Positions 1-7,471 of a DNA stretch of 18,662 nucleotides are shown in pieces; position 1 is the stretch's first letter, and every line of letters begins with the position of its first letter. Position numbers and translations under genes: made by a program. The notes beneath the pieces are model-generated. The model ran no database searches. It worked only from the letters and a program-made list of their open reading frames with translations, and was not told the DNA's origin. Source of the stretch: Clostridiales bacterium (GTDB lineage: Bacteria; Bacillota; Clostridia; Lachnospirales; Lachnospiraceae); contig JAHZAT010000108.1 of NCBI GenBank assembly GCA_019423795.1, positions 1-18,662 on the forward strand, written 5' to 3'.

Positions 1-1329
1 AATATCTTTGCAGCTGCACTTCCTATGCTTGTTGCTCAGATCTTAAACTTATTATATAACATTGTTGACCGTATTTATATCGCACGAATCCCGCATATTG
101 GAACAGCTGCACTTGGTGCTGTTGGACTGTGCTTTCCGCTGGTTGTGATCATTACTGCATTTGCTAACTTATTTGGAAGTGGTGGAGCTCCTTTATTTTC
201 GATCAGCCGAGGGCAAAAGAAAAATAAACAGGCTGTCCATATCATGAATACATCATTTACTATGGTTTGTTTTAGTGCTGTCGTATTGATGCTCATTGGG
301 CTTTTATTTGCACGCCCGCTTTTGATATTATTCGGGGCTTCCAAGGATGCTCTCGTTTATGCTTTTCCATATATGATGATCTATCTGATCGGTACACTGC
401 CATCTATGATCGCCATTGGAATGAATCCATTTATTAATGCACAAGGATATTCAACCATCGGAATGTTTTCTGTTGCGATCGGTGCCGTTGCCAACTTACT
501 GCTTGACCCATTCTTTATTTTTGTATTGGGGTTTGGCGTTCGGGGTGCTGCGATCGCAACTGTGATCTCACAATGTCTTTCTGCTTCTTTTGTATTATTT
601 TTCCTTACAAAAAAAGCAGAATTAAAGGTACGTTTTCTTCATAAAAATGAGCTGTCAGAAAGTTTAGGATATGCAAAGAATATCATCAGCCTTGGAACTG
701 CCGGATTTATCATGCAGTTAACTAACGGTCTGGTAAGTATTGTTTGCAACAATGTACTTTCTGTGACTGGCGGAGATATTTATATCTCTGTCATGACGAT
801 CGTATCAAGTGTACGACAACTTGTGGAAACCCCGATTTATGCCATGAATGAAGGCGGTTCTCCGATCTTAAGTTATAACTATGGTGCCAGACGTCCAGCT
901 CGTGTAAGAAAGGCTATGATCGTTATGTCTGCTATGATCCTATGCTATACAGCCGTTATGTGGAGTGTTATCATTTTTGCTCCTGGTACATTGATCCGTG
1001 TATTCAGTTCTGATCCTTCACTTGTAAAAGATTCCGTTCCTGCATTGAATCAGTATTTTGCTGCTTTTATCTTTATGGATCTGCAGTATATTGGACAGAC
1101 AGTATTTAAATCTCTAAACAAAAAGAAACATGCGATCTTTTTCTCATTGCTTCGTAAGGTATTTATTGTTATTCCATTAACTTATTTTATGCCTTATGTA
1201 TTGCACATGGGAACTTCCGGGGTATTCCTTGCGGAACCTGTTTCTAATGTAATCGGTGGAGGCCTTTGCTTCGTTACGATGCTTTGTACTGTGCTACCTG
1301 AACTTAGAAGAATGGATGACTGTAATTGA
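1..1329 (+). CDS. MATE-family efflux transporter, 5' end missing
   Basis: Multidrug and toxin extrusion (MATE) type membrane exporter, expected to couple Na+ or H+ entry to export of small cationic compounds. The reading frame is open from base 1 (NIFAAALPMLVAQILNLLYN), so the true start lies upstream; the ATG at 25 is internal. Family signs are the early VDRIYIARI segment with GTAALGAVGLCFP (a variant of the VD..fvg..G..ala.. motif), SGGAPLFSISRGQ, the NPFINAQGYSTIGM loop and NLLLDPFFIFVLGFGVRGAAIAT, the last matching the usual ilDp.fi...G..GaAiAT motif. At least ten hydrophobic segments are visible in the 442 residues present, against 440-460 for complete members, so only the N-terminal tip is lost. 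Its stop lies 10 bp from the end of the converging MoxR gene, with no hairpin between. The substrate cannot be told. Confidence 0.9.
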   Translation, partial: NIFAAALPMLVAQILNLLYNIVDRIYIARIPHIGTAALGAVGLCFPLVVIITAFANLFGSGGAPLFSISRGQKKNKQAVHIMNTSFTMVCFSAVVLMLIGLLFARPLLILFGASKDALVYAFPYMMIYLIGTLPSMIAIGMNPFINAQGYSTIGMFSVAIGAVANLLLDPFFIFVLGFGVRGAAIATVISQCLSASFVLFFLTKKAELKVRFLHKNELSESLGYAKNIISLGTAGFIMQLTNGLVSIVCNNVLSVTGGDIYISVMTIVSSVRQLVETPIYAMNEGGSPILSYNYGARRPARVRKAMIVMSAMILCYTAVMWSVIIFAPGTLIRVFSSDPSLVKDSVPALNQYFAAFIFMDLQYIGQTVFKSLNKKKHAIFFSLLRKVFIVIPLTYFMPYVLHMGTSGVFLAEPVSNVIGGGLCFVTMLCTVLPELRRMDDCN

Positions 1330-1339
1330 TGTTTTTATG

Positions 1340-2827
1340 TTAAAATTTTCTCTCCAGTTCATCCATCTCTGCCATTATCTCCGCTTGCTGTTCATCAAAC
1401 AAAAGCCCTCTATTATACTGGTAGTACTTATCACATCCATTTTCCTTGATAAACCAGACACTGTAATAATTAACATTCAGTTCTGTCACAAATACAACCA
1501 TCTCCTGACTTTGTCCAAAGGCTTCTTCCATGAAGTCAAATGCATTGTCTAGTTCTTTGGTTGTATTCTCTGTCTGCTGTTCTAATTTTGCTGGTTCTTT
1601 CTTGAATTCTTCTCTCACACGTTCAAATTCTGCTTCTGCTTCTAAATGTTCAGCTTTGCTGATCTGTTCGTATGACTCCAGAGTCTTGATCACATCAAGC
1701 AGCATATGTTCCTGTGCTTTTCCAAGTTTCTCTGTCTTTTTCTTCTCGTTGAAGTCCTCGTGGATTTCTTTGACTACCTGACTTAATGTCTTGCCTGTTT
1801 TAAGTTGTTTTAGCCAGCCAAATAATTCCGTAACATAAGCATCCTGTCGATAAGATTCAGCAAACATTTCGGACAATTTTCCATTTAACAATCCGACAAC
1901 ACTTAATTTCTCATCAAATGCTGCGAATTTTAATCTGCCGATCGTTTCCTGATTCCATTGTCCTTTTAAAATACGCTCGATTCCATAGTCTTCTTTGTAT
2001 TTCTTATATAATTCATAATAGTTGGCAAAGTCTTTGGCGATCTTCAGGTGCTGTAAGTACTGAAATACCACTTCTCTGTCAATATCTTTTCCAAGTTCTT
2101 CGTAAACTTTTAATAACTGAGACAGATCTTCCCATCCTCTGGCTGTAACAAACGCCTTTCCATCAACTGTTGTTTCCATACGATAGAAATATTCTTTACG
2201 GATTTCAAGATATGCAAGGATTGCTGGGTGGATTCCTGCCTGATATGCGTATTCTTTCCACACTTCATAGTCTGCTTCCACATCAATCTTCTTCATACGG
2301 TCCAAGGTAACTACGTCAAAATCTCTGACAGATTTATTGTATTCTGGTGGATTTCCTGCCGCTACGATGATCCAGCCATCTGGTACTTTCTGATTTCCGA
2401 ACATCTTACACTGCAAAAACTGAAGCATTGTTGGTGCCAATGTCTCAGATACACAGTTGATCTCATCAATAAATAAAATACCTTCTTTATTTCCAGTCTG
2501 TTCAATCTTTTCATAAACAGATGCAATGATCTCACTCATCGTATATTCCGTAACAGAATATGTTTGTCCACTATATTCTTTTTCTCTGATAAATGGCAAA
2601 CCGATCGCACTCTGTCTTGTGTGGTGCGTGATCGTATAAGCTACCAATCCGATCTCACATTCTCTTGCGATCTGTTCCATGATCTGTGTTTTTCCAATTC
2701 CCGGAGGTCCCATCAAAAGGATCGGACGCTGTCTGATGGATGGTATTTTATATTCTCCATAATTATCCTTTGTAAGATAAGCTTCAATGGAATCTTTGAT
2801 TTCCTGTTTTGCTCTTTTAATATTCAT
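1340..2827 (-). CDS. MoxR-type AAA+ ATPase
   Basis: AAA+ ATPase of the MoxR/RavA class, 495 residues. Visible motifs are Walker A GPPGIGKT (40-47), Walker B ILFIDE (117-122) and sensor 1 in IIVAAGNPPEYN (N159), followed by DRMKKIDV. Residues after about 370 are rich in Glu/Lys and probably form coiled coil. MoxR ATPases work as chaperone-like remodelling machines with a VWA-domain partner, and such a partner is encoded directly upstream. I chose the ATG at 2827, not 2860: it has AAGGAG nine bases upstream and overlaps the 3' end of the VWA gene by only 11 bp, consistent with translational coupling; the longer start would add 11 residues inside the upstream gene. It is the last gene of the operon. 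The substrate is unknown. Confidence 0.88.
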   Translation of the reverse strand: MNIKRAKQEIKDSIEAYLTKDNYGEYKIPSIRQRPILLMGPPGIGKTQIMEQIARECEIGLVAYTITHHTRQSAIGLPFIREKEYSGQTYSVTEYTMSEIIASVYEKIEQTGNKEGILFIDEINCVSETLAPTMLQFLQCKMFGNQKVPDGWIIVAAGNPPEYNKSVRDFDVVTLDRMKKIDVEADYEVWKEYAYQAGIHPAILAYLEIRKEYFYRMETTVDGKAFVTARGWEDLSQLLKVYEELGKDIDREVVFQYLQHLKIAKDFANYYELYKKYKEDYGIERILKGQWNQETIGRLKFAAFDEKLSVVGLLNGKLSEMFAESYRQDAYVTELFGWLKQLKTGKTLSQVVKEIHEDFNEKKKTEKLGKAQEHMLLDVIKTLESYEQISKAEHLEAEAEFERVREEFKKEPAKLEQQTENTTKELDNAFDFMEEAFGQSQEMVVFVTELNVNYYSVWFIKENGCDKYYQYNRGLLFDEQQAEIMAEMDELERKF

Positions 2828-4136
2828 GTTCTTCTTCTCCTTCATCAAGATCTTCGGCATCGACGATCAATTTAACTGCCCATGGCGGTACATCCACATC
2901 TTCGTATTCTTCCTGCATAAAAATAAATGCTGTCTGATATGGTGGTTTCTTCTTTGGATAGGTTCCTTTTCCATCTGTGAAATAGATCAATCCCTTCAGA
3001 TGATAAAATTCACCCTGTTCAATCAGATGATTCACATATTCAAATGCTGGCCGGAAATCTGTCCCACCTTCTCCGATCAGTTCCAAATGTTCCATATATT
3101 CTTTTAATTCTTTTTCATCTGTGATCTTCTGGTCGTTTTGTACCATCTCATCACACTGAATGATATGAATATTTACCTTATGAAAAAAGCTCTCTGCTTC
3201 CGTTAACACACCATATGTTTCTTCCAGAAATTTCTTTACCAGATCACCAGAACATGACATTGATGTATCGATCACGATGGCAAAGTCTTCAACTTTCTTT
3301 ACTTCCTTCCACTCCTGCGGCTCGATCAATGGCATATTTCCATACATAGAAAGTCCATAACTGTAAAATATATAGTCAAACGAATCTGGATCTACACTGA
3401 CTTCTTCTCTTAAAACCGAAAATTTTCTTAAAAATTCACGATAATCATAACGGTCTCTGTTTTCTACCTGTACCTGTCCGATCAGATCCCCTGCTTGTTG
3501 TGACTCTTCACTGGAAAATGTCTCCATATCTGTTTCCGTTTTTTCACTGATATTCTTCCATTTATTTTCTACTTCCTGATGAAGATCTTGTTTGGGATCT
3601 TCGGGCCAATACTGGTGGTCATCTACCCGAAATTCCATCTGCAGTTCTTTTATTTTCTTCTCTTCTAATCCAAAAGAAACCAACTGTCGATAAATCCCCT
3701 CGGCTGTCAATACTTTGAGGTTCCTCTCAAGCTGCCCGTAAATGTCTTTGCGCAGCCTTGTTTGCACCATATGGATACATTTTAAATGCCAGTGATCAAT
3801 AATTGATTCGACTGCGATATCACAAGAAATATTCCATAGAGTCTTATCTCTTCCTTTTCTTCTTGTCACATGATGTAAAATGCAGTGAAGCACCATATGA
3901 AGATATGCACGATTCATCCGGACTCTGTTTTGCCTGTACATGCCTCCTAAAGCTCCTGGATGATAAAACATACACATTCCATCCGTTCCAACACCATTTA
4001 CAGAAGGATCGATCACATAAGCAAAACTGCTTAATGCCACATCTAAAAAACGCATATGGATATATAATTCATTTCTTGTCGTCGCAAGGATCTTTGTTCC
4101 AAGTTCACTGAGACGCTCATTGATATTTTCTTCCAT
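2817..4136 (-). CDS. Metallopeptidase-like / VWA domain protein, partner of the MoxR ATPase
   Basis: 439-residue protein with two parts. Residues 1-130 resemble the putative metallopeptidase domain of DUF2201-type proteins: a helix with HMVLHCILHHV (80-90) followed by NISCDIAVESII. The first histidine pair reads HMVLH where an active zinc protease would have HExxH, so the catalytic Glu appears to be Met. Residues 283-430 form a VWA-like domain with a complete metal-ion-dependent adhesion site: DTSMS (290-294), the Thr of GGTD (T359) and the Asp of FTDGKG (D388). The linker (about 150-250) is charged. VWA proteins with a MIDAS act as adaptors for MoxR ATPases, and this one overlaps the MoxR gene by 11 bp. 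A Shine-Dalgarno AAGGGA precedes the ATG. Intracellular: no signal peptide or membrane helix is seen. Confidence 0.85.
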   Translation of the reverse strand: MEENINERLSELGTKILATTRNELYIHMRFLDVALSSFAYVIDPSVNGVGTDGMCMFYHPGALGGMYRQNRVRMNRAYLHMVLHCILHHVTRRKGRDKTLWNISCDIAVESIIDHWHLKCIHMVQTRLRKDIYGQLERNLKVLTAEGIYRQLVSFGLEEKKIKELQMEFRVDDHQYWPEDPKQDLHQEVENKWKNISEKTETDMETFSSEESQQAGDLIGQVQVENRDRYDYREFLRKFSVLREEVSVDPDSFDYIFYSYGLSMYGNMPLIEPQEWKEVKKVEDFAIVIDTSMSCSGDLVKKFLEETYGVLTEAESFFHKVNIHIIQCDEMVQNDQKITDEKELKEYMEHLELIGEGGTDFRPAFEYVNHLIEQGEFYHLKGLIYFTDGKGTYPKKKPPYQTAFIFMQEEYEDVDVPPWAVKLIVDAEDLDEGEEEHEY

Positions 4137-4158
4137 TATTCATTTCCCTTTATCTTAT

Positions 4159-5115
4159 CTATAATTCAAATGTTTTCTTTTTCTTTGGAAATCTCTTATG
4201 CTGTTCGTTCATCAAAATACTTAAAAGTTCTGTTTTCTGCTTTCTGGATGCCCAGTCGATCGCTGCTTCGATTCCTTCTTTACTGAAATAATTCTTCTCA
4301 GCCATCAAATTGATAAATGGCATCTGATCTTCTTCTTTTAAATAATTCATCATCTCGCATTGGTTCTGCTTTACATAGCCCTCGTATTGCATCCATGCAA
4401 AATCTGATACCCCGTATGGCATTAACATACGCCCAGCTAATATCTCCCATACAATATCCAGATCTTCCTGAACTGCTGCCACTGGAAAAATATCATCATA
4501 TTTACGATAGTCGATCTCTCCTCGCAAAAAACTTTGGCGATATTGATATCCTGTTCCATGAAAATGTGTCTCCACAATTCTTGCTGGTGTATTTTCCACA
4601 GCCTCTTCATAATACTCTGGATAAAATAAACGACTTTGTTTTTCTTCTTTATAACGGATATTTACCTGCAATGGAAAACGAGTATCTCTTACAACGTCTC
4701 TTAAAGCACTTTTTTTATCCTCATAAACATCATAGTAGATCTTTTGCAGCTTGCATCCTGTAAAAATTCCTGCTCCTGTTCTTAAAAGAGAATCTGAAAA
4801 CCCAAGTGTTGTCAGATTTACACATCCATAAAATGCATATTTCCCTATTTCCACAGTATCCGGTGGCAGATAAACTTCTTTTACTGCCTCCCCGCAAAAC
4901 ATCGGTTCATCTTCACTGCCCAAAAAGTCTTCGCCGATCATAATCTCTTTTGCTTCGTCTTCTTTTCGTTTATGCGCAGAAAATGCATAATCACCAATCT
5001 TCGTAACTCTTTTTCCTTCAATTTCCGAAGGAATCTCTACTTGATCTTCTTTGCTGAAACAACGAAGAACTTCGATTCCTCCATCTTTTGCATCTCTGTA
5101 TTGTATCTTAAGCAT
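4159..5115 (-). CDS. BspA-type leucine-rich-repeat protein, first gene of the MoxR/VWA operon
   Basis: 318 residues from the chosen ATG at 5115, which has AAGGAA a few bases upstream and lies 41 bp from the promoter -10. The open frame continues upstream to 5256, but that part crosses the promoter and I do not count it. Residues 25-125 hold two to three BspA/LRR_5 repeats: IPSEIEGKRVTKIGDYAF, then VYLPPDTVEIGKYAFYGCVN and the AGIFTGCKL turn. The rest (160-318) is not recognised; its end, IEAAIDWASRKQKTELLSIL, looks like one ankyrin-like helical pair. There is no signal peptide, so unlike secreted BspA adhesins it should be cytoplasmic. The stop is 22 bp from the VWA gene, so the three genes are probably one transcript. 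It may act as a recognition subunit for the MoxR-VWA machine; that is inference only. Confidence 0.75.
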   Translation of the reverse strand: MLKIQYRDAKDGGIEVLRCFSKEDQVEIPSEIEGKRVTKIGDYAFSAHKRKEDEAKEIMIGEDFLGSEDEPMFCGEAVKEVYLPPDTVEIGKYAFYGCVNLTTLGFSDSLLRTGAGIFTGCKLQKIYYDVYEDKKSALRDVVRDTRFPLQVNIRYKEEKQSRLFYPEYYEEAVENTPARIVETHFHGTGYQYRQSFLRGEIDYRKYDDIFPVAAVQEDLDIVWEILAGRMLMPYGVSDFAWMQYEGYVKQNQCEMMNYLKEEDQMPFINLMAEKNYFSKEGIEAAIDWASRKQKTELLSILMNEQHKRFPKKKKTFEL

Positions 5116-5155
5116 CGTCTTTTCCTTCGCCTTTCTCCATGTATACACTATCCTT

Positions 5156-5183
5156 ATTATAGCTGACTGACAGGAAATATCAA
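5156..5183 (-). promoter_or_regulatory. Sigma-A-type promoter of the LRR-VWA-MoxR operon
   Basis: On the minus strand, TTGATA (5178-5183) is followed after 16 bp by a perfect TATAAT (5156-5161). It reads towards the ATG at 5115, leaving a leader of roughly 35 nt. It lies back to back with the + strand promoter of the hydrolase gene. Confidence 0.7.
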
Positions 5184-5200
5184 GAATCGTAAAAAGGAAT

Positions 5201-5229
5201 TTCCCATCTTCATAAAAATGTAATATAAT
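5201..5229 (+). promoter_or_regulatory. Promoter of the MBL-fold hydrolase gene
   Basis: A perfect TATAAT at 5224-5229 sits 17 bp after TTCCCA (5201-5206, four of six matches to TTGACA). The Shine-Dalgarno AAAGGAG (5271-5277) and ATG (5284) follow, giving a leader of about 45 nt. Confidence 0.55.
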
Positions 5230-5283
5230 GCAGAAAGATACGATGATTTTATACACTTATGATGATATATAAAGGAGATTTTT

Positions 5284-6087
5284 ATGGAACGACTGATCGT
5301 TTTAGGAACTGGAAATGCACAGGCAATTCATTGCTATAATACTTGTTATGCCATGCAAAAAGGTGAAGAATACTTCCTTGTCGATGCCGGCGGCGGAAAT
5401 GGAATTCTATCTCAGCTTGACAAAGCTGGAATCCCTCTTGAAAGCATTCATAATATTTTTGTGACACATGCTCATAACGATCATATTTTAGGAATGGTCT
5501 GGATGATCCGTATGATCGCTACTTCTATGAACAAGGGAACTTATGATGGCACTCTGACGATCTACTGTCATGAAGAACTGGTTCATACGATCAAAACGCT
5601 GACAAAACTTACCGTTGGTAAGAAATTTTATAAGCATTTTGATGAACGTATTGTATTTCATGTCATTGCACATGGAGATACGATTCAGATTCTTGGAGAT
5701 TCTTTTACATTCTTTGATATCGGCTCTACAAAAGAAAAACAGTTTGGTTTCACATCGGTTATGGAAAATGGATTAAGGGTATCCTTTCCTGGAGATGAAC
5801 CTTATCGTGAATCTCTTTATGATTTTGTGAAAGATTCTGACTGGCTGCTTCATGAAGCATTTTGTGTGTATGGTGAGAGGGATATTTTTAAACCTTATGA
5901 AAAACACCATAGTACGGTAAAAGATGCCTGTGAATTAGCAGAACATCTAAAGATTCCAAATCTGGTTCTATGGCATACAGAAGATAAAAATATGCTGCAT
6001 CGTCAAGAAAAATATATGAAGGAAGGCAAGCAGTATTATACTGGAACACTTTATATACCTGAAGATCTGGATGTATTGAAATTGTAA
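5284..6087 (+). CDS. MBL-fold metallo-hydrolase, RNase Z-like
   Basis: 267-residue metallo-beta-lactamase-fold protein, expected to bind two zinc ions in the cytoplasm. The signature THAHNDH (61-67) supplies H62, H64, D66 and H67; FPGDEP provides a bridging Asp (D171); and HHSTVKDACELAEHLKIPNLVLWHTED (from 208) matches the C-terminal RNase Z-type block, with H209 and H231. In canonical RNase Z another ligand His lies between the HxHxDH motif and the GD motif; here the matching stretch FFDIGSTKEKQFGF has none, so a standard tRNA 3' processing activity is uncertain. The flexible arm of long RNase Z is not evident. The start is supported by AAAGGAG with 6-nt spacing. It is a single-gene unit, divergent from the LRR operon and convergent with the SGNH gene. 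Phosphodiesterase is the safest role. Confidence 0.8.
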   Translation: MERLIVLGTGNAQAIHCYNTCYAMQKGEEYFLVDAGGGNGILSQLDKAGIPLESIHNIFVTHAHNDHILGMVWMIRMIATSMNKGTYDGTLTIYCHEELVHTIKTLTKLTVGKKFYKHFDERIVFHVIAHGDTIQILGDSFTFFDIGSTKEKQFGFTSVMENGLRVSFPGDEPYRESLYDFVKDSDWLLHEAFCVYGERDIFKPYEKHHSTVKDACELAEHLKIPNLVLWHTEDKNMLHRQEKYMKEGKQYYTGTLYIPEDLDVLKL

Positions 6088-6090
6088 TTT

Positions 6091-6113
6091 GGAAGGTTAA
6101 TGATCAACCTTCC
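6091..6113. terminator. Inverted repeat between convergent genes, possible bidirectional terminator
   Basis: GGAAGGTT (6091-6098) and AACCTTCC (6106-6113) form a perfect 8-bp stem with a 7-nt loop, just after the hydrolase stop. The right arm includes the last codons and stop of the SGNH gene. Neither strand has a T-tract afterwards, so termination would be weak or factor-assisted. Confidence 0.35.
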
Positions 6114-6673
6114 ATCAAATGATAAATAATCGCAGCTACAACATCATAGGCATTTTCCTGCAAATGTATTCCGTCCACGGTATACTCTCTTGACAACTGC
6201 CCATCTTCTCCGATCAATTTATCAAATACATCAACATATTCAAAGTTATCTTCTTTACACAATCTTTGTATTTCTGTATTGATCTTTTGAATCTCTTTAT
6301 TGGATTTTCCTTCTGCCCAGGACGGCATCAATCCAATCCTTTTGGTATATGCCGGATACATAGATTCAATATAAATCTTTGTATCTGGCAATTGCTGCCG
6401 AATCCTTCGTGCAAGTCTGATCAATCGTTCTGCTAACACTCTTGCTCCTGGATACAATGACATCAGGAAATCATTTGCACCACCTTGCATGATAATGATA
6501 TCTGGTTTATATGGAAATACGTCATAAGCCAGTCTTGCACCCATCTCTGCGATCGTATCCCCTGCAACTCCACTGTTAATGAACTGTGCATCTATATCTT
6601 TTAATTTTTCCATTGGGAAATAGTCGGTCAGGGAATCCCCAAACATAACAATTGTTCTCTTCTTCTCTTCCAT
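6104..6673 (-). CDS. SGNH/GDSL-family hydrolase
   Basis: 189-residue serine esterase/lipase-like hydrolase. All four SGNH blocks are visible: GDSL (12-15, nucleophile S14), the block II glycine in NSGVAGDT (G38), block III GGAND (N67) and block V VDGIHL (D167, H170). Size and fold fit acyl-esterases or lysophospholipase-like enzymes; there is no signal peptide, so the enzyme is probably cytoplasmic. The start ATG is 3 nt after the stop of the phosphatase gene, with GGAG overlapping that gene's end, so it is the third gene of the minus-strand operon. Natural substrate unknown. Confidence 0.88.
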   Translation of the reverse strand: MEEKKRTIVMFGDSLTDYFPMEKLKDIDAQFINSGVAGDTIAEMGARLAYDVFPYKPDIIIMQGGANDFLMSLYPGARVLAERLIRLARRIRQQLPDTKIYIESMYPAYTKRIGLMPSWAEGKSNKEIQKINTEIQRLCKEDNFEYVDVFDKLIGEDGQLSREYTVDGIHLQENAYDVVAAIIYHLMEG

Positions 6674-6676
6674 TGT

Positions 6677-7447
6677 CTACTCCAGTACTTTTTGTTTAAA
6701 ATCCTCTTTTTGCTGCATGGAAATATTTAATCCCTTGATCATAAACTGATTAATAGAACCATATTCTTCTTTCATGGTTTTAAGTGCTGCATTTAAAAAT
6801 TCTTCTTTTGCCACAAAATAGCCCTCTATTTTTTCGATTTTTTCGCGATGCAATCCTGCTAAATGAAGTTTCTTTTTTAATTTTTCTACTCTTGTGATCG
6901 CAGCTTTATTGGTCTTTAGATAATCTTCCATCACGTCATCTTCAGACACATCAAGCAAAAATAAAATGGTTGCTGATAACAATCCACAACGGTCTTTTCC
7001 TTCTGTACAATGCCATAAAACCGCACCATTTTTTGTATTCATAATCTCTCTGACTGCCTGTGAGATCTGCTTTCTGCAAAATTCTTCTTTGATCATCATC
7101 GTATAAATATCTGACATCTCTGGAAATTCTTCCATATGTAACATCTGTTTTCTTGTTTCCTGCTCCCGGCTGACTCCCACCATGCTTTCCATAAAAAACG
7201 GAATATTCTCATAAACAGCTCCCGCCACTTCCAGATCTGGCTCTTGTTCTACTTCCATTGGTGTTCTTAAATCCAGAATTTTCTGTAAATGATATTCTGT
7301 TTCCAGTAAAATCTTATCTTTCTGCGTAATCCTTGATAAACGGTTGCTGCGGATCAGCTGTTTATCTTTGATCACTGCACCTTCTGTCGTTTTTAATCCG
7401 CCAAGGTCTCTCGTATTATCTGCACCTTCCAGATAAATCTTCCCCAT
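6677..7447 (-). CDS. Tyrosine/dual-specificity-like CX5R phosphatase
   Basis: 256-residue phosphatase of the bacterial Y_phosphatase3 type. The P-loop reads HCTEGKDRCG, with C147 as the thiol nucleophile and R153 closing the CX5R motif. The N-terminal NTRDLGGL (11-18) and the RSNRLS element are typical of this family, in which members remove phosphate from tyrosine or phosphoinositides. The GKDR P-loop, with a Lys inside, is shared with lipid phosphatases such as Mycobacterium MptpB and PTEN-like enzymes, so the substrate should stay open. No signal peptide. GGAGGCGG precedes the ATG. It lies 24 bp after the GTPase-nuclease gene and 3 bp before the SGNH gene, so the three are likely co-transcribed. 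Confidence 0.85.
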   Translation of the reverse strand: MGKIYLEGADNTRDLGGLKTTEGAVIKDKQLIRSNRLSRITQKDKILLETEYHLQKILDLRTPMEVEQEPDLEVAGAVYENIPFFMESMVGVSREQETRKQMLHMEEFPEMSDIYTMMIKEEFCRKQISQAVREIMNTKNGAVLWHCTEGKDRCGLLSATILFLLDVSEDDVMEDYLKTNKAAITRVEKLKKKLHLAGLHREKIEKIEGYFVAKEEFLNAALKTMKEEYGSINQFMIKGLNISMQQKEDFKQKVLE

Positions 7448-7471
7448 GTTACCGCCTCCATTTTTGTATGA

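Noticed and set aside
4317..4763. 148-codon + strand open frame
   Set aside because: Antisense shadow of the LRR protein gene with no ribosome binding site or motif.
5116..5256. N-terminal extension of the LRR protein with a hydrophobic start that might look like a signal peptide
   Set aside because: It spans a clear TTGATA/TATAAT promoter and has no ribosome binding site; the ATG at 5115 does.
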